A stretch of 64,000 nucleotides of DNA from Gp6-AA40 sp035263125 (GTDB lineage: Bacteria > Acidobacteriota > Vicinamibacteria > Vicinamibacterales > UBA2999). Under the pieces are notes generated by a model. It saw nothing but the letters and a program-made list of their open reading frames with translations. It was not told the DNA's origin and did no database searches. Shown here in pieces: positions 1-8,395 of this stretch (its first letter is position 1; each line of letters opens with the position of its first letter). The stretch lies in NCBI GenBank assembly GCA_035263125.1, contig DATFRP010000284.1, positions 15,885 through 79,884 on the forward strand, read 5' to 3'. A program made the translations under genes and the position numbers.

Positions 1-1002
1 GAACATGCTGTGAAATCCTACGGTCTCGGCCAGTGACAACGTGTCCTCGAAGTCTCCAGTCGTCTCCCCCGGGAACCCCACGATCACGTCCGTGGAGAGT
101 GTAATGCCGGGAACCGCCTCACGCACGCGGTCGACGAGATCGAGATACTCCTCGCGAGTATGACGCCGCCGCATCGCTTTGAGGATCCGGGAAGAGCCTG
201 ACTGCACCGGCAGATGAAGATGCTTGCAGACCGTAGGCAGATCTCTAACGGCCTCGATGAGCCGCGGGGTGGTGTGACGGGGATGCGGGCTTGCAAAACG
301 AACCCGTTCAACCCCGGCCACGCCGCTCACTGCCTCGAGCAGCTCGGCGAAATCGCATCCCGGATCGTCCGGAGCCGAGTAATGGTTCACGATCTGCCCC
401 AGCAGTTGAATCTCCTTGCGCCCGGATTCAACCGCGTTTCGGACCTCCGCGAGGATGTCGGCCTTCGCGCGCATCCGCTCGTGCCCGCGCGTGTACGGGA
501 CCACGCAGAAGGCGCAGTGATCGTTGCACCCTTCGATGATGGTGACATACGCCTTCACGGGATCTGATCGATGGGCCATTCCCAGCGGAAACGACACGTC
601 GTCCCAGAGACCGATATCGACCGTAGCGAACGCCGAGTGGTGCGCGCGGTCGACCAGGACCGGAAGCATCTTGAGCCGCTGCGTGCCGACGACGACATCG
701 ATGACGTGGCCGTTCGACTTCTTGACCAGTGAGGCTCCCTCCTGCTGGGCCACACATCCAGCCACGGCCACCACCGGCGCCCGTCCTGTCTCGTCACGCA
801 TGACGCGCAGTTCACCGAGGCGCGTATAGAGCTTCTCCTCGGCGTGCTCGCGAACGCTGCACGTGTTGATCACGATGACGTCCGCGTCGGCCTCGTTGCT
901 GGTCGGCTCGTAGCCGGCTTGTTCGAGCAGACCGGCCATGCGCTCAGAGTCGTGGACGTTCATCTGACAGCCGAACGTCTCGATGAGATATCGCTTCGCC
1001 AT
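1..1002 (-). CDS. miaB: tRNA-2-methylthio-N6-dimethylallyladenosine synthase MiaB (3'-truncated by window edge)
   Basis: A radical-SAM methylthiotransferase that adds the 2-methylthio group to i6A37 of tRNAs reading UNN codons. The protein begins MAKRYLIETFGCQMNVHDSE, so the first Cys of the UPF0004 domain is residue 12. The radical-SAM cluster CNDHCAFC has its three Cys at residues 159, 163 and 166, almost exactly the usual MiaB positions. About 334 residues are present and the frame is still open at base 1, ending in the conserved DFEDT..VGF stretch, so roughly 110 residues including the TRAM domain lie outside the window. The start lies 4 bases after the recN stop, so the two are probably co-transcribed. 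Confidence 0.95.
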   Translation of the reverse strand, partial: MAKRYLIETFGCQMNVHDSERMAGLLEQAGYEPTSNEADADVIVINTCSVREHAEEKLYTRLGELRVMRDETGRAPVVAVAGCVAQQEGASLVKKSNGHVIDVVVGTQRLKMLPVLVDRAHHSAFATVDIGLWDDVSFPLGMAHRSDPVKAYVTIIEGCNDHCAFCVVPYTRGHERMRAKADILAEVRNAVESGRKEIQLLGQIVNHYSAPDDPGCDFAELLEAVSGVAGVERVRFASPHPRHTTPRLIEAVRDLPTVCKHLHLPVQSGSSRILKAMRRRHTREEYLDLVDRVREAVPGITLSTDVIVGFPGETTGDFEDTLSLAETVGFHSMF

Positions 1003-1006
1003 GGAA

Positions 1007-2716
1007 TCAGGAGCGCGCTCGGGTGCGACCGAGGGTTTCGCTTTCGCCTTTCGATTTGTGTTTGCCTTTCGCCTGTCCTCGAGACTGCTCAAGGCTGCCC
1101 GCCGCCAGCAGATCGCGAGCGCTCGCCCGCACCTGGTCGGTGACGATCGCGCCTCCGATCATGCGGCCAATCTCCTCTACGCGTCCATCGTCATCGAGCG
1201 CCCGAACCGAGGTGACGGTGCGAGTACCGCGAACTGTCTTGTCGATGTGGAAGTGGGTCGATGCGCGCGAGGCGATCTGTGGCAGATGCGTGATGCACAG
1301 CACCTGGAACCGCTCGCCGAGTCGACCGAGTCGCGATCCGACGACATCGGCGACCCGCCCGCCGATCCCGGCATCCACTTCATCGAAGATCAACGTCTTC
1401 CCGCCCTGGAGGTCCACCGACATCGTCTTGAGGGCGAGCATGACGCGTGACAGCTCTCCGCCAGACACGATCCGAGACAGCGGACGGAGATCCTCGCCGG
1501 GGTTGGGTGACACGTAAAACTCGGCTCGATCGATGCCGCGCTCGGTCCACTCGTCGGCCGAGACCGCAGCCTCGTTGAATCGTACCTCGAAGCGGGTCTG
1601 CTCCATCGCAAGCTCGGCCAGCAGCGCTTCGAGCGGCGCGGCGAACTGCCGGGCGGCAGCGCGTCTTTTCGACGACAACGTGCGGGCAGCGTCGAGATAC
1701 TCGGCCGACGCCGCGGTCAGCGCTCGCTCGAGGTCTGCGGCACTCTCGCCGGCGCCCGTCAGGAGGCCGCGCTCGTTTCGAAGCGCGCTTCCCTTCTCGA
1801 GGACGTCGTGGAGCGTTGGACCGTACTTCCGCTTCAGGCGCTCGAGCAGCGCCAGGCGGTCTTCGACGTGCTGCAAACGGGCCGGTGATGCATCGATGCC
1901 ATCGGCGTAGCGCTGAAGAAACGCCGCCAGATCTTCGAGCTGCGGCTTGATCTCGTCGCGCGCCGCCAGATGCCCGGCAAACTGCGCGTCGATCGTCGCG
2001 AGTTCGGCGACGCGTTTCCACACGCGGCCGAGACCCGCCAGAACGGCCTCGTCGCTCTCGTACAGCGTCGAGTAGCTCTCCTCGCACAATCGCTTGACGC
2101 GTTCGGCGTTTGCGAGAACGTGCTTCTCCGTCGCGAGCTCATCGTCCTCGCCGGCACGGGGCGCCGCTTTTTCGATGTCGTTCAACTGGAAGTCAATCAG
2201 GTCGAGGCGTGCAGCCTTCTCCCGGCCATCCATGCGGGCACGATCGAATTGCTCTCGTAGCGTTCGCACCGATTGCCACGCCGTGGCCACTCGCTCGACC
2301 CACGTGTCGAGGTGCGCGTAAGTGTCGACGAGCGGGAGATGCGAGAGCGGATCGAGCAGCGCCTGATGCTCGTGTTGTCCGTGCAGCTCGACGAGCCTCG
2401 ACGAGAGATCGCGCAGAGCCGCCGCGGTCGCGACTGCGCCATTGATGAACGATCGGCTGCGCCCCTGACTCGTGACCTCGCGTCTCACGAGCAGCGTCCG
2501 GTCGCCATCCTGGAAGACTGCTTCTATTGTGGCCTGCGGCTCACCCGTACGAACGAGATCGGCAGAGGCACGTCCACCCAGCAGAAGCCCAACCGCCTCG
2601 ACCACGATCGACTTGCCTGCACCAGTTTCTCCCGTCAAGACGTTGAAGCCGGGGCCGAACTCGACCTCGACGGACTCGATGACCGCCAGGTTGCGGATGC
2701 GGAGGACGCGCAGCAT
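1007..2716 (-). CDS. recN: DNA repair protein RecN
   Basis: An SMC-like ATPase that acts early in double-strand-break repair. Walker A GETGAGKS is at residues 29-36, followed by a long coiled-coil middle rich in Glu, Arg and Leu. The C-terminal half has the ABC signature VSGGELSRVMLALK and Walker B LIFDEVDAGIGG. At 569 residues it is a normal RecN. It starts at ATG 2716, and the divergent Tol-Pal operon begins about 100 bases away. A TATGAT that could serve as its -10 box lies at about 2737-2742 on the minus strand, with no good -35. It is first in a recN-miaB pair. Confidence 0.96.
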   Translation of the reverse strand: MLRVLRIRNLAVIESVEVEFGPGFNVLTGETGAGKSIVVEAVGLLLGGRASADLVRTGEPQATIEAVFQDGDRTLLVRREVTSQGRSRSFINGAVATAAALRDLSSRLVELHGQHEHQALLDPLSHLPLVDTYAHLDTWVERVATAWQSVRTLREQFDRARMDGREKAARLDLIDFQLNDIEKAAPRAGEDDELATEKHVLANAERVKRLCEESYSTLYESDEAVLAGLGRVWKRVAELATIDAQFAGHLAARDEIKPQLEDLAAFLQRYADGIDASPARLQHVEDRLALLERLKRKYGPTLHDVLEKGSALRNERGLLTGAGESAADLERALTAASAEYLDAARTLSSKRRAAARQFAAPLEALLAELAMEQTRFEVRFNEAAVSADEWTERGIDRAEFYVSPNPGEDLRPLSRIVSGGELSRVMLALKTMSVDLQGGKTLIFDEVDAGIGGRVADVVGSRLGRLGERFQVLCITHLPQIASRASTHFHIDKTVRGTRTVTSVRALDDDGRVEEIGRMIGGAIVTDQVRASARDLLAAGSLEQSRGQAKGKHKSKGESETLGRTRARS

Positions 2717-2745
2717 GTAGGCGGAACTTCCATCCTATCATACGT

Positions 2746-2774
2746 TTGACAGCACTTCTGCCGCATGTTAGTCT
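2746..2774 (+). promoter_or_regulatory. Probable sigma-70 promoter of the tol-pal operon
   Basis: A perfect -35 box TTGACA (2746-2751), a 17-base spacer and an extended -10 (TG at 2766-2767, then T, then TAGTCT at 2769-2774). Transcription would begin near 2781. That puts the upstream ATG at 2746 outside the mRNA and supports the GTG start of tolQ at 2824. The -10 hexamer matches the consensus at only three positions, so the call rests on the -35, the spacing and the TG extension. Confidence 0.6.
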
Positions 2775-2823
2775 GCTTGGTGCGCTGTCCCAGCGGCGCA
2801 TCCCCCACAAACCGGAGGCGTCG

Positions 2824-3573
2824 GTGTATAGCCTTGGCTCGTCCATCCTTGCACTTCAGGTGCAGGACGTTGCCCCGCTAGCTGGGAGCGGTGGCATTCT
2901 CAAGATCATTGCGGACACTGGTCCGCTCAATCAGGCCGTCCTAGGGATTCTGGTGATCTTTTCGATCGTCTCTTGGGCGATCATCCTGTTCAAGACGTTC
3001 TCGTACCGTAGAGTGGAAAGACAGACCGCGACGTTCCTTGAAGTGTTTCGTCGCAGTCAGAAATTTTCCGAAGTGCAAGCGATCTGTCCGTCCCTGCCGC
3101 ACAGCCCGCTCGTGGGCGTCTTTCAAGCGGGTTACGCCGAGCTCAACGCCCAGTTCAGGCTGTCGAACTCATCGTCGAGTCCGGGTGGCTCACCTGGTCG
3201 TCCAATCCTGAAGAGCCTGGAAGCGGTGGATCGCGCACTGATCCGCGCCGCCACATCGGAGGTCAACCGCCTGGAGCGGCGCCTGACGTTTCTCGCGACG
3301 ACAGCTAGCGTGTCGCCGTTCATCGGACTCTTCGGAACTGTCGTCGGCATCACGATCGCCTTTCAGCGGATCGGGATGACCGGTTCGACGAATCTTGCGG
3401 TGGTGGGACCTGGAATCAGCGAGGCCTTGATCGCGACGGCCGCGGGACTCTTTGCGGCAATACCCGCGGTGGTCTTCTATAACCACTTCGTGCATCGCGT
3501 GAAGGATTTCTCGGCGACGATGGACGATTTCTCGCTGGAGTTCCTCAACATCGCCGAGCGGAATTTCACCTAA
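2824..3573 (+). CDS. tolQ: TolQ-type MotA/TolQ/ExbB proton channel subunit
   Basis: Inner-membrane proton channel subunit that, with TolR, energises TolA during outer-membrane constriction. I chose GTG 2824 because GGAGG at 2814-2818 sits 5 bases before it and the promoter overlaps the longer ATG start at 2746. The product is 249 residues with three membrane segments: around residues 39-60 (AVLGILVIFSIVSW), the helix with FIGLFGTVVGITIAF, and the helix with ALIATAAGLFAAIPAVVFY. The cytoplasmic loop between the first and second helices carries the usual basic region. The TAA stop overlaps the tolR ATG by one base. ExbB is the alternative name; the six-gene tol-pal order decides for TolQ. Confidence 0.93.
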   Translation: MYSLGSSILALQVQDVAPLAGSGGILKIIADTGPLNQAVLGILVIFSIVSWAIILFKTFSYRRVERQTATFLEVFRRSQKFSEVQAICPSLPHSPLVGVFQAGYAELNAQFRLSNSSSSPGGSPGRPILKSLEAVDRALIRAATSEVNRLERRLTFLATTASVSPFIGLFGTVVGITIAFQRIGMTGSTNLAVVGPGISEALIATAAGLFAAIPAVVFYNHFVHRVKDFSATMDDFSLEFLNIAERNFT

Positions 3574-4034
3574 TGCCCAAGGTCATTGGTTCTGCACCGA
3601 ATGCGGGCGGTCGTCACCAGCGCGGACGACGAGTCGGCTCGACACTGGCTGAGATCAACGTGATCCCGCTGGTCGACGTGATGCTCGTGCTGCTGATCAT
3701 CTTCATGGTGGCGGCACCGATGCTGCAGCGCGGGATCGAGATCAAGTTGCCGGTCTCGTCGAAAACGCAGGAAATTTCGAGCGAGCGCGTGTTTGTCGAC
3801 GTGCCGGGCTCGTTCCGCAAGGAACGTCGCGTGTATCTCGGAAAGGAGCCGATCGGGATGACGGCCCTTGCCGAGCGCCTACGACAGTTGATGCTCACTC
3901 GAGCCGATAAGCAGGCATACCTGCGCATCGATCGACAACTGTCGATTCAGGACCAGATCGACGTGATGCAGGAGATGAAAGCAGCGGGCGTCGTGGACGT
4001 GGGCCTCGTCCTGGATGTTCCCAATAGCCGGTGA
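3573..4034 (+). CDS. tolR: TolR-type ExbD/TolR biopolymer transport protein
   Basis: Partner of TolQ in the proton-driven Tol motor. The N-terminus is cytoplasmic and basic. A single membrane helix follows (IPLVDVMLVLLIIFMVAAPM, about residues 31-50), containing the conserved Asp in VDVML that carries protons in this family. The rest is a periplasmic domain ending in a helix-strand region (KAAGVVDVGLVLD). At 153 residues it has standard length. It is coupled to tolQ by a TAATG overlap, and its end overlaps the tolA start by about 20 bases if tolA begins at 4015. Confidence 0.93.
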   Translation: MPKVIGSAPNAGGRHQRGRRVGSTLAEINVIPLVDVMLVLLIIFMVAAPMLQRGIEIKLPVSSKTQEISSERVFVDVPGSFRKERRVYLGKEPIGMTALAERLRQLMLTRADKQAYLRIDRQLSIQDQIDVMQEMKAAGVVDVGLVLDVPNSR

Positions 4035-4815
4035 CGCACCTGTGTCTGAAGCCGTGACCAACGTCATCGTCGCACGATCACACGAGCCTGACGGGCTCAG
4101 CACGATGGTTGTGTGGTCGATTGCCGCGCACGCGGCCCTTGTCGCTGTCGCGCTCCTGTGGCCTGTCGGCGCGGTTGAGCCGCCGCCAACCTTCATGACC
4201 GTCAGCCTGACTGGTGCGCCCGGACCGAAAACGGAAGGGCTCAACCAGATCGGTGGCGAACAACCGATACAAGAAACGCCACCCCAGCCTGTCAAGGAGC
4301 CTGTCAAAGAGGTGGAGGCACCTCCCGCGCCGAAAGCGCCGGCGATGACGCTGCCTGACCCGAAGGCGCGCACCCGCGCGCAAACGAAGGCCAAGGAGGC
4401 TCCATCCGATGCGATCGCGCCCAGGCCGAGTGTCGGTGAACGGCCCCGTGAAGGCACTGCTCGCGTCCGCGGTCAGGGATTCGGTACTGGACTCAGCAGT
4501 TCGGGTGGAAGCGGCGGCGGCGTGCAACTCGATGGTGTGACCGACTTCTGCTGCCCCGAGTACATCGATCAGATGCGGGTGTTCATTCAGCGCAATTGGG
4601 ATCAGGGTCAGGGTGTTGCCGGGTCCACAGGAGTGAAGTTCACGATCATGCGGAACGGAATGATTCAGACGCCCCAGATCGAGAGGCCGAGCGGCTTCGA
4701 TGTGCTCGACCTCGCCGCCTTGCGGGCGGTGCAACGGACCACGTTGCCTCCCCTTCCGAACGAGTTTCCGAACCCGACACTGACGGTTCATATGAGATTC
4801 GACTACTCGCGGTGA
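4015..4815 (+). CDS. tolA: TolA-like energy transducer with TonB/TolA C-terminal domain
   Basis: Periplasm-spanning transducer linking the TolQR motor to TolB and Pal. One N-terminal membrane helix (MVVWSIAAHAALVAVALLW, about residues 31-49) is followed by a Pro/Lys/Glu-rich linker and a Gly-rich hinge. The C-terminal TonB-like domain starts near residue 185 (VFIQRNWDQGQG) and ends VHMRFDYSR. The 266-residue length and short linker are small for a proteobacterial TolA, and the Pro-rich linker is more TonB-like; position between tolR and tolB argues for TolA. An adjacent Cys pair (FCCPEYID) precedes the last domain. The start is uncertain: ATG 4015 is given, but in-frame GTG 4042 would avoid most of the overlap. 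Confidence 0.85.
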   Translation: MFPIAGDAPVSEAVTNVIVARSHEPDGLSTMVVWSIAAHAALVAVALLWPVGAVEPPPTFMTVSLTGAPGPKTEGLNQIGGEQPIQETPPQPVKEPVKEVEAPPAPKAPAMTLPDPKARTRAQTKAKEAPSDAIAPRPSVGERPREGTARVRGQGFGTGLSSSGGSGGGVQLDGVTDFCCPEYIDQMRVFIQRNWDQGQGVAGSTGVKFTIMRNGMIQTPQIERPSGFDVLDLAALRAVQRTTLPPLPNEFPNPTLTVHMRFDYSR

Positions 4816-4817
4816 TC

Positions 4818-6185
4818 ATGACAAAGCGACAGATGCAGTTGAGATTCAGCCTTGCGGTCGGGGTAATTGGAGTCGCCCTCCTTGCCGTCCATCTGCCCGC
4901 CGCCTCCCCGCAGGGGCAGCAACAGCCGTCCGACATCGTTTTGGTGATCAATGGCGACCCGGGCACACCGCCGCGCTATGCGGTGCCCGACTTCGTGGCC
5001 TTGACGCCCGACGCCGCTGAGGCCGCCAAAACGATCGGTCAGGTGTTATGGGACGACCTGAATTACGAAAAGGAGTTCTATCTCATCCCCCGTGACACCT
5101 ATGGCAGCGTGCCCGCCGCGCGTTCGCCCGAGACCATCCCGTTTGCATCCTGGCGCGAGCTCGGTGCCGACGCGGTGGTGTTCGGCACGGTGCAGCGCAC
5201 GGGCAACGATGTCCGCGTGCAGGTGCGGCTCTTCAACGTGCGCACGCGACAGTCGGTGTTCGCGAAGGAATACGGCGGCAGCGCGGCCAACCCGCGCCTC
5301 TACCCGCACACCATCGCCGACGAAATTCATCAGCAGCAGCGCGGGCTGCGGGGTGTCGCGCGCACGAAGCTGGCGTTCGTCTCCGATCGCAACCGCCAGC
5401 GGGTGGACGGCACGGTCGAGAACCGTGAAGTCAAAGAGATTTACATCGCGGACTACGATGGCGCAAACGCGAGGCGGGTCACGACGAGCCGACAGCTGAA
5501 TGCCAATCCGAACTGGGCACCCGACGGTCGCGCGCTCGCGTACACGACCTGGCGGCCCAACCCGGACGTGTTCATCTCGTTCATCTATCAGGGTGTCATG
5601 CAGAATCCAACCAAGGGCGTCGGCACGAACTATCTGCCGGTCTTCTCACCCGACGGCAAACAGATCGCGTTCATGTCCGGTCGCAATGGCAACCCCGAGA
5701 TCTACGCGATGAACGTCGACGGCTCGAATCTCCGCCGCCTCACGAATCATCCCGCTGGGGACAGCAGTCCGACCTGGTCTCCAAATGGCACGCAGATCGC
5801 GTTCACTTCGGATCGTACTGGGAAGCCTCAGATCTACGTGATGAGCTCGGTCGATGGATCGAATCTGCGTCGGATCACGGTCGACGAATCGGAAGCTGAT
5901 CGCCCGACGTGGTCACCGTCGATCAACGAGATCGCCTTCGCCGCGCGCACGAGCAGCAGCGGATTCGACATCAAGGTCTACGACCCCAACTCGGGTCAGA
6001 CGCAGAAGATCACCTTTGGTGAAGGAACCAACGAGAGCCCCGCGTATGCGCCAAATGGCCGTCACCTCGCGTTTTCGTCGACGCGAAGCGGACGCACGCA
6101 GATCTACACAGTCGGTCGAGACGGAAAGGACCTGCGGCAGATCACTCGCGATGGGAGTAATCAGACGCCGGCCTGGTCCAATTAA
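4818..6185 (+). CDS. tolB: Tol-Pal system beta-propeller protein TolB
   Basis: Periplasmic protein of the Tol-Pal complex that binds Pal and TolA. It begins at ATG 4818, two bases after the tolA stop, and gives 455 residues with a signal peptide (core FSLAVGVIGVALLAVHLPAA). An N-terminal alpha/beta domain runs to about residue 160. A beta-propeller follows, built of PD40 repeats with the recurring pattern SPDGKQIAFMSGRNGN..IYAMNVDG. At least five such blades are readable. The reading frame is open further upstream to 4596, but that stretch lies within tolA and is not the start. Confidence 0.95.
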   Translation: MTKRQMQLRFSLAVGVIGVALLAVHLPAASPQGQQQPSDIVLVINGDPGTPPRYAVPDFVALTPDAAEAAKTIGQVLWDDLNYEKEFYLIPRDTYGSVPAARSPETIPFASWRELGADAVVFGTVQRTGNDVRVQVRLFNVRTRQSVFAKEYGGSAANPRLYPHTIADEIHQQQRGLRGVARTKLAFVSDRNRQRVDGTVENREVKEIYIADYDGANARRVTTSRQLNANPNWAPDGRALAYTTWRPNPDVFISFIYQGVMQNPTKGVGTNYLPVFSPDGKQIAFMSGRNGNPEIYAMNVDGSNLRRLTNHPAGDSSPTWSPNGTQIAFTSDRTGKPQIYVMSSVDGSNLRRITVDESEADRPTWSPSINEIAFAARTSSSGFDIKVYDPNSGQTQKITFGEGTNESPAYAPNGRHLAFSSTRSGRTQIYTVGRDGKDLRQITRDGSNQTPAWSN

Positions 6186-6211
6186 CAACAACGTTGCACG
6201 AGGAAGCATCT

Positions 6212-6784
6212 ATGCGAAATCAGAAAGCCGCCATCATCGTCGGACTCGTTGTGGTCGCCCTCGCGGGCGGCTGCTCGCGCAACAAGAAGCCGGCCACTTC
6301 TCCCCAGCCAGCGCCAACACTCACGGATGCGACTGAGACGGCGCCTCCAGCACCTCCGCAGCGCGTGGAAGAGTCCGTTCCCCTGCCGCAGCCGAACCTT
6401 TCCGAGGACGCGGTTGCCAACAAGTCGATTGATGATCTGAACCGCAACTCTCCGTTGAAGCCGATCTTCTTTCCGCTCGACAGCGCCGAACTCGACGAGA
6501 GCGGTCGCGCGATTGCAAACGCCGACGCCGACGTACTGAAGAGATATGCGACGTGGGCGATTACGATTGAGGGACACTGCGACGAGCGCGGCACCGCCGA
6601 GTACAACCTCGCCCTCGGGGAGCGGCGCGCCACCGCAGTAAAGGCCTACCTGGCGTCACTTGGCGTGTCCGGCGAGCGCATCAAGACCGTCAGCTACGGG
6701 AAGGAATTCCCCTTCGATATGGGGCACAGCGAGGACGCGTGGTCGAAGAACCGCCGAGGTCATCTCGTCATCACGTCGAAATAG
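6212..6784 (+). CDS. pal: Peptidoglycan-associated lipoprotein Pal
   Basis: Outer-membrane lipoprotein that holds peptidoglycan through its OmpA-like domain and binds TolB. ATG 6212 is preferred because AGGAAG (6201-6206) lies just before it and the protein then starts with a basic n-region and a lipoprotein signal (IIVGLVVVALAGGC), acylated Cys in the LAGGC box near residue 19. A Pro-rich linker follows, then the OmpA domain from about residue 80. It shows the family signature EGHCDERGTAEYNLALGERR and ends HLVITSK. 190 residues, normal for Pal. Confidence 0.96.
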   Translation: MRNQKAAIIVGLVVVALAGGCSRNKKPATSPQPAPTLTDATETAPPAPPQRVEESVPLPQPNLSEDAVANKSIDDLNRNSPLKPIFFPLDSAELDESGRAIANADADVLKRYATWAITIEGHCDERGTAEYNLALGERRATAVKAYLASLGVSGERIKTVSYGKEFPFDMGHSEDAWSKNRRGHLVITSK

Positions 6785-6828
6785 ACTAGTAAGAGAGCCG
6801 TGAGACGACGGCTGAACGAGGGCACCGC

Positions 6829-7722
6829 ATGCAGAAAACCATTACGGTATTCGCCGTCGCGCTGATACTGTCCGCGTTGGGGGCCGTGCCGGCCGGCGCG
6901 CAGAACCGCGAGCATCAGCAGATGACCGCGGAGCTGCGCATGCTTCAGGAGCAGACCCAGCAACTCGCGCTCTCGCTCGCGCAGATCGCAGACGCCATCA
7001 AGGCTCTCAACACGCGTCTTGATGCCTCCGATCAGGGTGCACAGAAACGGTTCGCCGATCAGGAGCTGCTGATCAAGAACCTGACGAGCGAACTCAGCAC
7101 CATTCGCGAACGCACACAGGACACTGACACGCGGCTGCGCTCCCTGTCCGACGAGATCAGCGCGCTGCGATCGACGGTCACCTCCCTGCCGAACTTGTTG
7201 ACGTCCGGAGGAGCCAGCTCACCTGGTGTTGACTCCTCCTCCGCTTCGACTGCGCCGAGTCCGGCTGGTGTTGCCGCCACACCGACGTCATCGCCATCGA
7301 CGGGGTCGTCAACGCTCGGCCTCTCCCCCTCTCGGATGCTGGAGAGCGCCCGTTCGGACTATTTCTCGGGGTCGTATGCATCGGCGATCACCGGCTTCGA
7401 AGCGCTCGTGAAAGCGTTTCCGACCAGCGAAGCTGCCGCTGAAGCCTACTACTACCTCGGAGAGACGTACTACACCCAGAAGCGGAATCAGGATGCGGTT
7501 TCCGCATATACACGCGTCATTCAGAGTTACCCCAAATCGAATTGGCTGCCCGACGCGTACTTCAAACGTGGCCGCGCACTCGAGGCGCTCGGTCAGGTCG
7601 ACGAAGCTCGCGCATCGTACGAACAATTGATCAAGAACTTTGCGGGTTCGGCCCCGGCCGGCCTCGCCAGACAGCGTCTCGACGCGTTGCGACGACAGTC
7701 TTCCACGCCAGCGAAGCCCTGA
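6829..7722 (+). CDS. cpoB: Tol-Pal system protein YbgF/CpoB, coiled-coil plus TPR
   Basis: Periplasmic coordinator of peptidoglycan synthesis and Tol-dependent constriction. It has a signal peptide ending near AGAQ (about residue 24), a long Gln/Leu-rich coiled coil for trimerisation (residues 28-120), a Ser/Thr/Pro/Ala-rich linker, and C-terminal tetratricopeptide repeats. The repeats read YYYLGETYYTQKRNQDAVSAY and its neighbours from about residue 170 onward. It is the last gene of the operon, 44 bases after pal. An inverted repeat (TTCGTGAC/GTCACGAA, about 7726-7748) follows the stop without a T-run. Confidence 0.93.
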   Translation: MQKTITVFAVALILSALGAVPAGAQNREHQQMTAELRMLQEQTQQLALSLAQIADAIKALNTRLDASDQGAQKRFADQELLIKNLTSELSTIRERTQDTDTRLRSLSDEISALRSTVTSLPNLLTSGGASSPGVDSSSASTAPSPAGVAATPTSSPSTGSSTLGLSPSRMLESARSDYFSGSYASAITGFEALVKAFPTSEAAAEAYYYLGETYYTQKRNQDAVSAYTRVIQSYPKSNWLPDAYFKRGRALEALGQVDEARASYEQLIKNFAGSAPAGLARQRLDALRRQSSTPAKP

Positions 7723-7853
7723 ACTTCGTGACCTCCCCCGTCACGAAAACCTGTACAGTGTGAACTGAGGAGCGGACCTTGTGGACTGTGTCCACGGCAC
7801 TCGACTGGTCCGCTCGGTACGCACGTGCACGGCAGCAGCTATTGCAGCCGTAG

Positions 7854-7870
7854 GGGCGGTCGATCCGCCC
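7854..7870 (+). repeat. Small GC hairpin just upstream of ssb
   Basis: A six-base perfect stem, GGGCGG (7854-7859) with CCGCCC (7865-7870), loop TCGAT. It ends 4 bases before the AAGGA ribosome-binding sequence of ssb. It could modulate ssb translation or mark a processed 5' end; nothing else supports a function. Confidence 0.35.
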
Positions 7871-7883
7871 GAAAGGACGAACG

Positions 7884-8321
7884 ATGGGCAGCGTGAACAA
7901 AGTCATTCTGGTCGGAAACCTGGGGCGTGACGCAGAGCTTCGCTACACGCCAGGAGGAGCCGCGGTCGCCACGCTGAATCTGGCGACCACCGAGGTGTGG
8001 AACGATCGAAACAATCAGCGCCAGGAGAAGACCGAATGGCACCGAGTGGTGCTGTGGGGCAAACCGGCTGAAAGCCTGCAGGAATATCTCACCAAGGGCA
8101 AACAGATCTACGTTGAGGGCCGCCTACAGACCCGTCAGTGGGACGACAAGGACGGAAACAAGCGGTACACGACTGAAATCAAAGCCGACCGTGTAACGCT
8201 GCTCGGCGGCGGAGGCGGACGCGGGTCTGCTGGAACGGATCGCGGGAGCTCACATGCGCCTGGCGGCAACGCGGACGAACCGCCCATGGAGCCGCTCACC
8301 GACGACGATATCCCCTTCTAG
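7884..8321 (+). CDS. ssb: Single-stranded DNA-binding protein
   Basis: Binds ssDNA during replication, repair and recombination. The OB-fold domain (residues 1 to about 110) begins GSVNKVILVGNLGRDAELRY and contains the conserved EWHRVVLWGKPAE stretch. A Gly-rich disordered linker follows. The acidic tip DDDIPF at the C-terminus is the standard docking peptide for partner proteins. 145 residues; AAGGA lies before the ATG. It is a single gene between the Tol-Pal operon and a convergent operon. Confidence 0.97.
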   Translation: MGSVNKVILVGNLGRDAELRYTPGGAAVATLNLATTEVWNDRNNQRQEKTEWHRVVLWGKPAESLQEYLTKGKQIYVEGRLQTRQWDDKDGNKRYTTEIKADRVTLLGGGGGRGSAGTDRGSSHAPGGNADEPPMEPLTDDDIPF

Positions 8322-8343
8322 CGGCCGTCGTCAGATATGAGGT

Positions 8344-8368
8344 GGAGGCAGGTGTCGAGCCTGCCTCC
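8344..8368. terminator. Hairpin between convergent ssb and cupin genes
   Basis: A perfect nine-base stem (GGAGGCAGG at 8344-8352 with CCTGCCTCC at 8360-8368) and a seven-base loop, placed between two converging genes. No T-run follows on either strand, so if it terminates transcription it is not a canonical intrinsic terminator. Position is the main argument. Confidence 0.45.
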
Positions 8369-8395
8369 CATCCCCATTCACGAACACTCGCCGCG

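Noticed and set aside
2746..2823. ATG 2746 as the start of tolQ
   Set aside because: The ATG overlaps the predicted -35 box, while GTG 2824 has a GGAGG at the right spacing.
7726..7760. LexA/SOS-type operator upstream of ssb
   Set aside because: CTGTACAG and a TTCGTGAC inverted repeat are present, but neither fits a LexA box that I can name with confidence, and they lie more than 100 bases from the ssb start.
8322..8395. A tRNA gene in the ssb-cupin gap
   Set aside because: The only structure is one nine-base hairpin. No cloverleaf, T-arm or anticodon arm can be drawn.
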